The notes: generated from the sequence alone by a model not told the origin. A stretch of 64,000 nt of DNA from Sedimentitalea sp042687825 (GCF_042687825.1 NZ_JBHUQE010000008.1:62001-126000), one strand, 5' to 3'; positions 52,518-61,872 are shown, counted from the stretch's first letter. Program-made: numbers and translations.

Positions 52518-53678
52518 TCACGCGCCCAACACCCGCAGCAGTTCACGGCTTATGATGTGGCGCTGGATTTCGCTGGTACCGTCCCAGATCCGCTCTACTC
52601 TGGCATCGCGCCAGAACCGTTCCAGCGGATAGTCGTCCATCAGCCCCATGCCGCCATGCACTTGAATCGCCGCATCGGTGACCCGCCCCAGCATCTCGCT
52701 GGCATAAAGCTTGGCGCTGGCGATCTCGCGATTTGCCGTTCCTCCCCTGTCCAATCGATCCGCCGCCGCCAGGGTCAGCAGATCGGCGGCATCGATCTCG
52801 GTGATCATGTCAGCGATCTGAAAGCCGACGCCCTGGAACCGACCGATCTTTTGACCGAACTGTTCCCGCGTCGCGGCATAGTTCAGCGCATAGTCAAACA
52901 CCCGGCGCGCGCGCCCCACCGACATCGCCGCCACTGTGATCCGCGTCGCGTAAAGCCAGGTGTTCATCACCGCAAAGCCGCCATCGACCGCGCCCAGAAC
53001 TTGGGCATCGGACAGCCGGCAATCGTCAAACTCCAGGATCATGTTCCCATAGCCACGGTGACTGACCGATTTGTACCCGTCGCGAATGGTAAAGCCCGGC
53101 ATGCCACGGTCGACCAGAAAAGCTGTGATGCGTTTTTTCCGCCCGCGTTGTGTCCGGTCCTCGCCGGTCGCGATGAAGACGATAAAGAAATCCGCGTGTT
53201 CGGCGCCAGAGATGAAATGCTTGGTGCCGTTTACAAGCCAGTCGCCACCATTGCGGACCGCACTGCAAGTCATGCTCCGGACGTCCGAGCCCGCCCCCGG
53301 CTCGGTCATGGCCAGCGCGTCCATCCGCTCGCCCCGGACCGCCGGCATCAGATAGCGCTCGATCTGGGCACCCTTGCAGGCCATCAGAATATTCTGCGGA
53401 CGGCCAAAGAAATGCGTCAACGCCATCGATCCGCGCCCCAATTCGCGCTCGACCAGAGCAAACTCCAGATGGGTCAGCCCGGCACAGCCGACGCTTTCGG
53501 GAAAATTGCAGGCATAGAACCCCAGATCGAGGGTCTTGCGCCGGATCTCCTGCGCGATCTCGGCCGGCACGGTACCGCTGCGCTCGACCAGATCCTCGTG
53601 CGGATAGATCTCGTTCTCCACAAAGGCACGCACGCTGGCGGCGATCATTTCCTGTTCTTCGGTCAATCCGTATTGCAT
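52518..53678 (-). CDS. Acyl-CoA dehydrogenase family protein
   Basis: FAD-dependent dehydrogenase of 386 residues. Substrate and FAD motifs are LAMTEPGAGSDVRSM and FISGAEHADFFIVF; the catalytic base is in WDGTSEIQRHI (about E370). The C-terminal FAD-binding QVHGGMGLMDDYPLERFWRDAR is complete. With the downstream acyl-CoA ligase and CaiD it probably acts as crotonobetainyl/gamma-butyrobetainyl-CoA oxidoreductase, which is inference from context. Some sequence is separated from the ligase by repeats. Confidence 0.9.
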   Translation of the reverse strand: MQYGLTEEQEMIAASVRAFVENEIYPHEDLVERSGTVPAEIAQEIRRKTLDLGFYACNFPESVGCAGLTHLEFALVERELGRGSMALTHFFGRPQNILMACKGAQIERYLMPAVRGERMDALAMTEPGAGSDVRSMTCSAVRNGGDWLVNGTKHFISGAEHADFFIVFIATGEDRTQRGRKKRITAFLVDRGMPGFTIRDGYKSVSHRGYGNMILEFDDCRLSDAQVLGAVDGGFAVMNTWLYATRITVAAMSVGRARRVFDYALNYAATREQFGQKIGRFQGVGFQIADMITEIDAADLLTLAAADRLDRGGTANREIASAKLYASEMLGRVTDAAIQVHGGMGLMDDYPLERFWRDARVERIWDGTSEIQRHIISRELLRVLGA

Positions 53679-53707
53679 GGGGTTCCGATCTGTTGCTGCG
53701 GATGTCG

Positions 53708-53725
53708 CCTGAGGCCAGCCTCAGG
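53708..53725. repeat. Palindromic spacer element (copy C)
   Basis: Seven-bp stem CCTGAGG / CCTCAGG with loop CCAG, followed by AATATATCCGGG. Read on the minus strand this gives a GATAT core plus hairpin, as in the other spacer elements. It overlaps the end of the decayed desaturase gene. Confidence 0.4.
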
Positions 53726-54578
53726 AATATATCCGGGTCTTGCGCGCCCGGATCGCGCGTGACGCCGTTTTCGAACCGCCGCAAAACGTGCCGAAGCGGC
53801 GATCCCCGGGCTCTCCGGATTGCCGTAACTGCATTCGAAATAGCGATCCTGCCGCCGATGATAGACCGTGGCCAGAACTGGCCGGCACCGGTCGCGGATC
53901 AGCGGGTTCTCGTACCCGGCACGGGTCATGGCCGCCCCGGGAGCCCGATAGATTACGTGAAAGAACAGGTGGATCGGGCGTAACGGCACCAGCCATTGGA
54001 TGCACAGGGCCGACAGATACCGCAGATGTTCCAACGGATGCATCGACAGGCCTGACAGCGGGCCGATTTTGACGTTGCGGTGATGCAGCGCGTGCACCTG
54101 CGCATAGAGAACCGGGCGATGCAGCAGCCGGGGCACCCAAAAGAAAAGAATGGCCGACCAGTTCGGGATCAGCACCGGCCAGAACAGAAACCAGACCGGG
54201 GAACCGACAAAGGTGATGAACTGCGCATATCCGGTGGCCATCAACAACACGGTCACCGCCTGAAACGCGGACACTTGCCCGACCCGACTGGTCAGTGTCC
54301 GGAACATGTTTTCGCGCACCCTTTCCGGAAAGTCGAACGGCCGGTTGTTCCGGGCCGGAACCGGGTGATCGACTTTCGACCGCTTGCCCTGCCCTTTGCG
54401 CATGTAGAAATACCAGTGCAGGCCGCCGGCGCAGGCCAGCATCAGCCCCAGAATGGCCAGCCAGATCCGCAGGTTCCAACCGGGTGCAAAAAACCGGGCG
54501 TCCTGCAGGGGTGGACAGAGCCAGGTCCGCACGGTCCTGCAAATGCACGCTGTTCCGATGCGCAGCCGTATCCGCCAT
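53721..54578 (-). pseudogene. Decayed sterol desaturase/fatty acid hydroxylase gene
   Basis: The ATG at 54578 (AAAGGAG upstream) begins MADTAAHRNSVHLQDRADLA, a typical start for this family. The reading then shifts to another frame (FFAPGWNLRIWLAILGLMLA, ALHHRNVKIGPLSGLSMHP, RYFECSYGNPESP), with an apparent internal deletion near 54500. A one-base loss near 53805 returns it to the first frame for RRFGTFCGGSK. Iron-binding His are also lost: the HR pair before the core reads FWVPRLLH and the last box reads HRRQDRYFE. It is probably inactive. Confidence 0.8.
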
Positions 54579-54662
54579 GGCGTCGCTCCTTTCTGTCCTT
54601 GCCTTGATCCTGCGCCCACCGGCAATCCTTTGCGAACGAAAAAAACTGCCCTTTCCCATTAG

Positions 54663-54678
54663 TCTGCCTTATGGCAGA
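54663..54678. promoter_or_regulatory. LysR-type box overlapping the regulator's start region
   Basis: TCTGCC-TTAT-GGCAGA, a perfect 6-bp dyad with T and A ends at LysR-like spacing. It ends 3 nt before the ATG at 54682, so a bound regulator would block its own translation start or promoter. Confidence 0.5.
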
Positions 54679-54681
54679 TTT

Positions 54682-55581
54682 ATGGTCATGCAAGCCCCCC
54701 TGCCTCCTCTGGGCTGGTTGCGCACGTTCGAGGCCGCCGCCCGCCACCTGTCCTTTACCGGCGCCGCCCGCGATCTGAACATGACGCAAAGCGCGGTCAG
54801 TCAGCAGATCAAGTCGCTGGAGGGTTATCTGGGCCGGCCACTGTTCCACCGGCGCCCGCGGGCGCTGGAGCTGACCGAGGCCGGCATCACCTATCTGCCC
54901 GTGGTGCGCGAGGCGTTCCGCACACTGGTGCGCGGCACGCGGGCGGTGACCGGTCCGGATCAGGATGTGGTGCAGGTGCAATCCAACCTGACCTTTGCCG
55001 TGCATTGGCTGGCGCCGCGGCTGGCCCGGTTCCGCGCCGGCCACCCCGAGGTGCAGCTGAACATTTCGACCGATCTGTGGGAGCCGCGCGAAATGGCCGA
55101 AGGCGTCGATGTCGAGATCCGCTTTTCGCTGCGGCCCGCGGACACGGTGCGCGCCGAACTGCTGCGCAGCGACGCCTATTACCCGGTCTGCGCGCCGGGC
55201 TATCCGGTCACCCTGGACGATCTGGCGATGCAGCCCCTGTATGATTGCAGCAACCTGTTGTGCAACTGGGCCTCCTGGGCCGAGGATCAGGCGATGATCT
55301 GGCCCGATCCACCGGTGACCTATGCCACGACCTTCACCCTGTCGCTGTCTGTCGCCATGGCCGGGGGCGGGCTGGCGCTGGCGCATGACACCATCGCCCG
55401 CCGGCTGATCGAGACCGGCCAGCTGGTGGCGCCGTTCCGGCACCGCGCCCCGATGCAAGAGGCCTATTACCTGATCCTGTCGCCGCAGGCCGAGCATTCA
55501 CCCGGCACGGTCGCCTTTGCCAACTGGTTACGCAGCGAGATAGCGGCCGATCAAAGCGGCCGGCTGGGCACCCAGGCATAG
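54682..55581 (+). CDS. LysR-family transcriptional regulator (GcvA-like)
   Basis: 299 residues. The N-terminal winged HTH runs through LRTFEAAARHLSFTGAARDL and NMTQSAVSQQIKSLEGYLG, followed by the periplasmic-binding-like effector domain starting VVQVQSNLTFAVHWLAPRL. The GcvA-like features are the AARHLSFTGAA start and the HRAPMQEAYYLI end. A second ATG lies at 54688. It is divergent from the decayed desaturase and dehydrogenase and is a candidate regulator of the carnitine-type genes. Confidence 0.9.
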   Translation: MVMQAPLPPLGWLRTFEAAARHLSFTGAARDLNMTQSAVSQQIKSLEGYLGRPLFHRRPRALELTEAGITYLPVVREAFRTLVRGTRAVTGPDQDVVQVQSNLTFAVHWLAPRLARFRAGHPEVQLNISTDLWEPREMAEGVDVEIRFSLRPADTVRAELLRSDAYYPVCAPGYPVTLDDLAMQPLYDCSNLLCNWASWAEDQAMIWPDPPVTYATTFTLSLSVAMAGGGLALAHDTIARRLIETGQLVAPFRHRAPMQEAYYLILSPQAEHSPGTVAFANWLRSEIAADQSGRLGTQA

Positions 55582-55970
55582 CCGTTGGCACAGAGAATAT
55601 AACTCTCGCGCAGCCCGTGCGGCTTGTCGGTCGGGGGCTGCAACAATGTGCCCCCTGCGGCCTCGGCGCGGTTTGCCGCCGCGTCCGGGTCGGTGTCATA
55701 GAGCCGGATCTCGATCCCCGTCCCGCGCGGCGGGGTCTCCGGCAACAGACCCAGCAACGGATTGGAATGATAGGTGGCGTCGCTGTGCAACTGAAACACC
55801 TGATCGCCATAGGTGACGATGGCGAAATCGGCGCTGACCTGATGCGTCTGCATGTCGAATACATCGCGCAGAAACGCGCATTCTGCGGGCACGTCGCGCA
55901 CCAGCAGGTTCAGCCCGATGCCGCGCAGCGACCGGCCGAACGCATCGGCCTTTATGCTCTGGTAATCCAT
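55551..55970 (-). CDS. VOC/glyoxalase family protein
   Basis: 139 residues with the VOC beta-alpha-beta-beta-beta pattern: GIGLNLLVRDVPAECAFLRDV, FQLHSDATYHSN, GIEIRLYDTDPDAAANRAEAAG and a final GYAWVPSRPL. Substrate and metal unknown. The 3' end overlaps the convergent LysR gene by 31 nt, so the two transcripts may interfere. Confidence 0.85.
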   Translation of the reverse strand: MDYQSIKADAFGRSLRGIGLNLLVRDVPAECAFLRDVFDMQTHQVSADFAIVTYGDQVFQLHSDATYHSNPLLGLLPETPPRGTGIEIRLYDTDPDAAANRAEAAGGTLLQPPTDKPHGLRESYILCANGYAWVPSRPL

Positions 55971-56056
55971 GCCGATCAGCCAATCGCAAATCCACCGGGC
56001 TGGCAAGCCTGCACCAAGGGGGTTGCGCCCGGCGATGCAATTGGAACAATTGCGGC

Positions 56057-57859
56057 ATGACACAGCGCCCCTTGCCCAGCTGGCCTGACACCGCCCCCGA
56101 CCTGATCGCCGTCGCCGCCGGGCGCGCGCCCGCCGACATGGTCATCCGGGGTGGCACTTGGGTCAACGTCCACAGCCGCGAGACCCTACCCGGCCACGAC
56201 GTCGCCATCACATCCGGACGCATCGCCTTTGTCGGCCCGGATGCCGGCTATTGCATCGGCGACGGCACCCAGGTGATCGAGGCCGAGGGGCGCTATATGC
56301 TGCCGGGCCTGTGCGATGCCCATATGCATATCGAAAGCGGCATGCTGACCCCGGCCGAGTTCGCCCGCGCGGTGATCCCGCACGGCACCACGTCGATGTT
56401 CACCGACCCGCACGAAATCGCCAACGTGCTGGGGCTGGCCGGCGTGCGGATGATGCATGACGAAGCGCTGATGCAGCCGGTGAACATCTTTACCCAGATG
56501 CCGTCCTGTGCGCCCAGCGCGCCGGGGCTGGAAACCACGGGCCACGAGATCTCGCCCGCCGATGTGGCCGAGGCGATGACCTGGCCCGGGATCGTCGGGC
56601 TGGGCGAAATGATGAACTTTCCCGGCGTTGCGGCGGCCGACGCCAAGATGCTGGCCGAGATCGCCGCCACCCAGCGCGCCAGCAAGACCGTTGGCGGCCA
56701 TTACGCCAGCCCCGATCTGGGCCGGAATTTCGCCGCCTATGTCGCCGGTGGCCCGGCGGATGATCACGAAGGCACCTGCGAGACCGACGCGATCGCCCGC
56801 GTACGTCAGGGCATGCGCGCGATGATGCGCCTGGGCAGCGCCTGGCATGACGTCGAAAACCAGATCACCGCGATCACCGAACGGGGGCTGGACCCGCGCA
56901 GTTTCATTCTCTGCACCGATGACTGCCATTCCGGCACGCTGATCAATGACGGCCACATGAACCGGGTGGTGCGCCACGCCATTGCCTGCGGCTGCGACCC
57001 GCTGATCGCCCTGCAGATGGCCACCCTGAACACCGCCACCCATTTCGGGCTGGAACGCGAGATCGGCAGTATCACGCCGGGGCGGCGGGCGGATGTGATC
57101 CTGTCCTCGGATCTGCGCAACCTGCCGATCGAAATCGTGGTCGCGCGCGGACAGGTCGTGGCCCGGGATGGCACCTGTCTGGTCGACTGCCCGCATCTGG
57201 ACTGGCCGGCCAGCGCTCGCGGCACGGTACATCTGGGCCATGCGTTACAAGCCTCGGATTTCCACATTGCCGCCCCCGCAGGCGCCAACAGCGTCACCGC
57301 CAATGTCATCGGCGTGGTCGAAAACCAGGCTCCGACCCGGGCGCTGAAAGCCGATCTGCCGGTGCAGGGCGGGCTGGTTCAGGGCAAGGGCGACGTGTGC
57401 CAGATCGCGCTGGTGGAACGGCACCGCGCCACCGGCGGCGTGACCAACGCCTTTGTGTCGGGGTTCGGCTATCAGGGCCGGATGGCGATGGCCTCGACGG
57501 TGGCGCATGACAGCCACCACATGATCGTCGTCGGCACCGATACCGCGCAGATGGCGCTGGCCGGCAACCGGCTGGCCGAAGTCGGCGGCGGCATCACCCT
57601 GTGGCGCGACGGCGCCGAACTGGCGCTGGTGGAACTGCCGATTGCCGGGCTGATGTCGGACCGGCCGGCCGCCGAGGTCGCGCAGGCCGCAGACAGGATG
57701 ATGCAAGCAATGCGCGATTGCGGCTGTCAGCTGAACAACGCATACATGCAGCATTCGCTGTTGGCGCTGGTCGTGATCCCAGAGCTGCGCATCTCCGATC
57801 TGGGGCTGGTCGATGTCCGGTCCTTTCAGGCCATACCCGTGCTAGAGCCGCAAACATGA
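56057..57859 (+). CDS. ade: Adenine deaminase
   Basis: Amidohydrolase of 600 residues that deaminates adenine to hypoxanthine for purine salvage. The metal site HMHIES is near residues 89-94, the DPHEIANVLG and VGLGEMMNFPGV blocks follow, and FILCTDDCHSGTL and the late FVSGFGYQGRMAMASTVAHDSHH block are typical of Ade. The ATG at 56057 precedes the domain closely. The stop overlaps the amn start by 4 nt. Confidence 0.95.
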   Translation: MTQRPLPSWPDTAPDLIAVAAGRAPADMVIRGGTWVNVHSRETLPGHDVAITSGRIAFVGPDAGYCIGDGTQVIEAEGRYMLPGLCDAHMHIESGMLTPAEFARAVIPHGTTSMFTDPHEIANVLGLAGVRMMHDEALMQPVNIFTQMPSCAPSAPGLETTGHEISPADVAEAMTWPGIVGLGEMMNFPGVAAADAKMLAEIAATQRASKTVGGHYASPDLGRNFAAYVAGGPADDHEGTCETDAIARVRQGMRAMMRLGSAWHDVENQITAITERGLDPRSFILCTDDCHSGTLINDGHMNRVVRHAIACGCDPLIALQMATLNTATHFGLEREIGSITPGRRADVILSSDLRNLPIEIVVARGQVVARDGTCLVDCPHLDWPASARGTVHLGHALQASDFHIAAPAGANSVTANVIGVVENQAPTRALKADLPVQGGLVQGKGDVCQIALVERHRATGGVTNAFVSGFGYQGRMAMASTVAHDSHHMIVVGTDTAQMALAGNRLAEVGGGITLWRDGAELALVELPIAGLMSDRPAAEVAQAADRMMQAMRDCGCQLNNAYMQHSLLALVVIPELRISDLGLVDVRSFQAIPVLEPQT

Positions 57860-59319
57860 CCGAAATCCAGACGCCCGAAGCTGCGGCTCCGGAACAGTTC
57901 AACGACGCAGCCCTGGCCGTGGCGCGCCTGCAAGAGCTATACGCCACGGCCATCGATTTTCTCAGCGACCGCTTTGCCGAGGTCATGCAGCACGGCGCGC
58001 CCGACCACCGCATCCGGGCCTTTTACCCGGAAATCCGCATGACCACATCCAGCTATGCCCATGTGGACACGCGGCTGAGTTTCGGCCATATCGCCGCGCC
58101 CGGCACCTATGCCACTACGGTCACCCGGCCCGACCTGTTCAGTTCCTACCTGACCCAGCAGATCGGACTGTTGATCAAGAACCACGCGCTGCCGGTCACC
58201 ATCGGGCTGTCGGAAACGCCGATCCCGGTGCATTTCGCGGTGGCGCAGAACCCGGAACTGACCGTGCCCCAGGACGGCGCCGCCGGTTTCACCCTGCGCG
58301 ATACGTTCGACGTGCCCGACCTGGCGACCACCAATGACGACATCGTCAACGGCACCTATGTCCCGCCCAACGGCACCGGAGCGCTGTCGCTGTTCACCGC
58401 CCAGCGGGTGGATTATTCGCTGGCCCGGCTGACACATTACACCGCGACCGATGCGGCGCATTTCCAGAACCATGTGCTGTTCACCAACTATCAGATCTAT
58501 GTCTCGGAATTCGAGGCCTATGCCCGCGACCGGCTGCGCGACGCAAACAGCGGCTATTGCAGTTTCGTCAGTACCAACAATGTCGAGATCACCGGCCCGG
58601 ACGATCCCATAGAACTGCCGCTGAAACTGCCGCAGATGCCGACCTATCACCTGAAACGCCCGGACGGGTCCGGCATCACGCTGGTCAATATCGGCGTCGG
58701 CCCCAGCAATGCCAAGACCGCCACCGACCACATCGCGGTGCTGCGCCCGCATGCCTGGCTGATGGTCGGCCATTGCGCCGGTCTGCGCAACAGCCAGGCC
58801 CTGGGCGATTTCGTGCTGGCCCATGCCTATCTGCGCGAAGATCACGTGCTGGATGACGACCTGCCGATCTGGACCCCGATCCCGGCGCTGGCGGAAATCC
58901 AGATCGCGCTGGAACAGGCCGTTGCCGAGGTGTCGCGCCTGGAGGGCTATGACCTCAAGCGGATCATGCGCACGGGCACCGTCGCCACCATCGACAACCG
59001 CAACTGGGAGTTGCGTGACCAGTCCGGCCCGGTACAGCGCCTGTCGCAATCCCGTGCCATCGCCCTGGACATGGAAAGCGCCACCATCGCCGCCAACGGC
59101 TATCGCTTTCGGGTGCCCTATGGCACCTTGCTCTGCGTGTCGGACAAGCCGCTGCACGGCGAGCTGAAACTGCCCGGAATGGCAACGGATTTCTATAATA
59201 CACAGGTATCACGGCATCTGAGCATCGGAATCCGCGCCATGGAAACTCTGCGTACGATGCCGCTGGAACGGCTGCACAGCCGGAAACTGCGCTCTTTCGA
59301 CGAGACGGCGTTTCTGTGA
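57856..59319 (+). CDS. amn: AMP nucleosidase
   Basis: 487 residues. Cleaves AMP to adenine and ribose 5-phosphate. The N-terminal domain (RAFYPEIRMTTSSYAHVDTR) and the purine-nucleoside-phosphorylase-like C-terminal domain (NIGVGPSNAKTATDHIAVLRP, LMVGHCAGLRNSQALGDFVL, DMESATIAANGYRFRVPYGT) are both complete. With the coupled ade it forms an AMP to adenine to hypoxanthine salvage route. Confidence 0.94.
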   Translation: MTEIQTPEAAAPEQFNDAALAVARLQELYATAIDFLSDRFAEVMQHGAPDHRIRAFYPEIRMTTSSYAHVDTRLSFGHIAAPGTYATTVTRPDLFSSYLTQQIGLLIKNHALPVTIGLSETPIPVHFAVAQNPELTVPQDGAAGFTLRDTFDVPDLATTNDDIVNGTYVPPNGTGALSLFTAQRVDYSLARLTHYTATDAAHFQNHVLFTNYQIYVSEFEAYARDRLRDANSGYCSFVSTNNVEITGPDDPIELPLKLPQMPTYHLKRPDGSGITLVNIGVGPSNAKTATDHIAVLRPHAWLMVGHCAGLRNSQALGDFVLAHAYLREDHVLDDDLPIWTPIPALAEIQIALEQAVAEVSRLEGYDLKRIMRTGTVATIDNRNWELRDQSGPVQRLSQSRAIALDMESATIAANGYRFRVPYGTLLCVSDKPLHGELKLPGMATDFYNTQVSRHLSIGIRAMETLRTMPLERLHSRKLRSFDETAFL

Positions 59320-59382
59320 ACAGGAAATTTGCAAAAAACCGCTAAAATTCGCAAATTCGGTCTTGCCAGCAACCACTATTCG

Positions 59383-59411
59383 TTGTGTTCCTACACCATA
59401 TACCGTTTAAT
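59383..59411 (+). promoter_or_regulatory. Probable promoter of the HU gene
   Basis: TTGTGT (59383) and TTTAAT (59406) with 17-nt spacing, about 50 nt before the HU ATG. The region is A/T-rich. The -10 is 5/6 to consensus, the -35 weaker. Confidence 0.4.
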
Positions 59412-59460
59412 ATGCGGATTGAGGCCCAACAGATCGGGCAGACGAAGGAGAGCAAGAACA

Positions 59461-59748
59461 ATGTCAAAGCCAATGACCAAGACCCAACTCGTCGCCGCAC
59501 TGGCCGAGGAGATGGGCACAGACAAGAAAGCCGCCGGATCCGCGCTGGAAGCGATTACCGGCCTGATTACCCGCGAAGTTGCCAATGGCGGCGCAGTCAC
59601 GCTGCCGGGCGTCGGCAAGATTTATTGCCGCGAGCGCCCCGAGCGCATGGTGCGCAACCCTGCCACCGGCGAACAGTTCAAGAAGGACGCCGACAAGGTG
59701 GTCAAGATGACCATCGCCAAGGCGCTCAAGGACAGCGTCAACGGCTAG
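59461..59748 (+). CDS. HU family DNA-binding protein
   Basis: Nucleoid protein of 95 residues. The HU/IHF core is clear: LVAALAEEMGTDKKAAGSALEAI, the beta arm RERPERMVRNPATGEQF, and a C-terminal helix. It bends and compacts DNA as a dimer. GAAGGAGAG precedes the ATG. A terminator follows within 28 nt, so it is monocistronic. Confidence 0.94.
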   Translation: MSKPMTKTQLVAALAEEMGTDKKAAGSALEAITGLITREVANGGAVTLPGVGKIYCRERPERMVRNPATGEQFKKDADKVVKMTIAKALKDSVNG

Positions 59749-59775
59749 GCTTGCACCGCCTGGAAATTCGGGAAA

Positions 59776-59799
59776 GGGTCGCTGCCAGCGGCCCTTTTT
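59776..59799 (+). terminator. Rho-independent terminator after HU
   Basis: Seven-bp stem GGGTCGC / GCGGCCC (one G-U) with a 5-nt loop, followed by five T. Confidence 0.82.
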
Positions 59800-59827
59800 C
59801 TTTGGTCGCCGGAATGGGAGGAAACCG

Positions 59828-60196
59828 ATGGCCAAGGCAACCGGAATAGGCGGCGTCTTTCTGCGGGCCGACCGCCCCCAGATGCTGGCCGAATGGTATC
59901 AGCGGCATCTGGGCATCGACATGTCCGCTGGCGCCTGGATGCAGGCGGCCGGCCCCACGGTCTTTGCACCCTTTGCGCGCGATACCGACTATTTCGATGC
60001 CGACCGTCAGGTGATGCTGAATTTCCGCGTCGATGATCTGGAGGCGTTGATCGCAGAGCTGGATGCGTCCGGGATCGCGGTCGAGACCCGCGCCGAGTGG
60101 AACAGCGCCATCGGCCGCTTTGCCCGCATCCACGACCCAGAGGGCAATCCGGTCGAATTATGGCAGCCGGCAGGTGCGGCCGCAGCCGGCGGATAG
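59828..60196 (+). CDS. VOC/glyoxalase-like protein
   Basis: 122 residues with a single VOC module: GIGGVFLRADRPQMLAEWYQRHLG, MLNFRVDDLEALIAELDASG and the C-terminal IHDPEGNPVELWQP. Metal ligands and substrate not defined. GGGAGGAAACCG precedes the ATG. It is preceded by the HU terminator and probably transcribed on its own. Confidence 0.88.
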   Translation: MAKATGIGGVFLRADRPQMLAEWYQRHLGIDMSAGAWMQAAGPTVFAPFARDTDYFDADRQVMLNFRVDDLEALIAELDASGIAVETRAEWNSAIGRFARIHDPEGNPVELWQPAGAAAAGG

Positions 60197-60290
60197 ACCG
60201 CGACAATCGCTCTGGCGGCGTGGTTCTGCCCTTGAGCAGGCGACCGAAATGCGAAATCGTGCGCCGGACTGCATCGGATCGGGGAATAAC

Positions 60291-61175
60291 ATGGACACGC
60301 GCGCCATCGTCATGGGACTGGCCTTTGCCCTGATGTGGTCCTCGGCCTTTACCTCGGCCCGGATCATCGTCGCCGATGCCTCGCCGCTGTTCTCGCTGGC
60401 GCTGCGGTTCCTGGTGTCGGGTCTGCTGGGCGTACTGATCGCCCGGCTGATGGGGCAAAGCTGGCGGCTGACGCCCAAGCAATGGTACGCCACGATCCTG
60501 TTCGGCATCTGCCAGAACGCGCTGTATCTGGGCCTGAATTTCGTCGCCATGCAGACGGTGCAGGCCAGTGTCGCCGCCATCATCGCCTCGACCATGCCGC
60601 TGCTGGTGGCGATTGCCAGTTGGTTGCTGCTGGGCGAGCGCTTGCGGCCGCTGGGCATCCTGGGGCTGATTGCCGGCTGCGCCGGGGTGGCGATCATCAT
60701 GGGCGCGCGTATCAGCGACGGCGTCGACGTGTTCGGCGTGCTGCTCTGCATCATCGGCGTACTAGCCCTGACCTTTGCCACGCTGGCGGTGCGCGGCGCC
60801 ATGACCGGCGGCAATTTCATGATGATCGTCGGCCTGCAGATGCTGGTCGGCTCGGCTATCCTGTTCGTCGCCGCACCGCTGTTCGAGACCATCCGGGTCG
60901 ACCTGACCCTGCCTTTGGCACTGGCCTTTGCCTATACCACGCTGATCCCCGGGCTGACGGCCACCTATGTCTGGTTCCTGCTGCTGGACCGCATCGGCGC
61001 CGTCCGCTCGGCGACCTTTCATTTTCTCAACCCGGTGTTCGGGGTCACCATCGCCGCCATTCTGCTGGGCGAGTCACTGGGCATCTGGGATGCGATCGGC
61101 GTGGTCATCGTGACGCTGGGCATTCTGGCTGTGCAGATGTCGCGCCAGCCCCGGCGGCGCCCGCCGGCCTCGTAG
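60291..61175 (+). CDS. EamA/DMT-family transporter
   Basis: Integral-membrane protein of 294 residues with ten hydrophobic segments in two EamA repeats. WSSAFTSARIIV near residue 16, MPLLVAIASWLLLGERL in the first repeat and NPVFGVTIAAILLGESLG in the second are the usual paired motifs. Substrate unknown (amino acids or metabolites are typical). GGGGA precedes the ATG. Confidence 0.9.
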   Translation: MDTRAIVMGLAFALMWSSAFTSARIIVADASPLFSLALRFLVSGLLGVLIARLMGQSWRLTPKQWYATILFGICQNALYLGLNFVAMQTVQASVAAIIASTMPLLVAIASWLLLGERLRPLGILGLIAGCAGVAIIMGARISDGVDVFGVLLCIIGVLALTFATLAVRGAMTGGNFMMIVGLQMLVGSAILFVAAPLFETIRVDLTLPLALAFAYTTLIPGLTATYVWFLLLDRIGAVRSATFHFLNPVFGVTIAAILLGESLGIWDAIGVVIVTLGILAVQMSRQPRRRPPAS

Positions 61176-61207
61176 AACCCGATATCCGAACTGGACCGGA
61201 CCCTTCT

Positions 61208-61729
61208 CTATTTCAGAAAACCCTCGATCACGCGCCGCACCATGCCCGAGTCGGGCCGCACCATCGCCCCCCAGGTCGCCGCGACGCTGCCATCCGGAGC
61301 GATCAGGATCTTGTTGAAATTCCAGGCCGGCTCGAATCCGGTTTCCGCCCGCACCGCCCGATAGAAAGGATGCGCCGCCGCGCCCCGAACCGGGCTGATA
61401 TCGGTCATCGGCAGGTCCAGATCGTAGTTCAGTGCGCAGAATGCCCTGACCTCGGCGGCACTGTCCAGTTCCTGACGGAAATCGTCGGAGGGCACCGCCA
61501 AAACCACCAGTCCGCGGGCGCGATAGCGGTCATACAGCGCCTGCAGCCCGGCATATTGGTCGGTAAAGGCACATTGCGACGCGGTGTTGACCACCAGAAC
61601 CGGCTGACCGCGCCAGTCTTCGATGGCCAGGGGGCCGCCGTCGATCGAGTCGAATTGCCCGGTGATCCCGCGCGCAGCGGCCACCGTGGTCAGCGTCATC
61701 AGCAGCAGCGAAAGAAAAAACGTTTTCAT
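61208..61729 (-). CDS. Glutathione peroxidase, exported
   Basis: 173 residues. A signal peptide (1-19, MKTFFLSLLLMTLTTVAAA) is unusual for this otherwise cytosolic family and predicts a periplasmic enzyme. The peroxidatic Cys is in VVNTASQCAFTDQY (about C53, Cys not Sec), and the Trp-Asn motif is in FEPAWNFNKILI. It reduces peroxides, probably with thioredoxin- or glutathione-type partners. Convergent with the EamA gene. Confidence 0.87.
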   Translation of the reverse strand: MKTFFLSLLLMTLTTVAAARGITGQFDSIDGGPLAIEDWRGQPVLVVNTASQCAFTDQYAGLQALYDRYRARGLVVLAVPSDDFRQELDSAAEVRAFCALNYDLDLPMTDISPVRGAAAHPFYRAVRAETGFEPAWNFNKILIAPDGSVAATWGAMVRPDSGMVRRVIEGFLK

Positions 61730-61872
61730 GAAAACCTCGCCTTTGGTACTAGATACGGAGCGCGCGCCCTGTCGGATCACTTACACGAGACCGCGACGGC
61801 AGTGAAACAATCGTTTGATTTCGCCGCCATCACCCCATCTAGTGAGGCCGGATCACAAGCGGAGGAGTGAGA

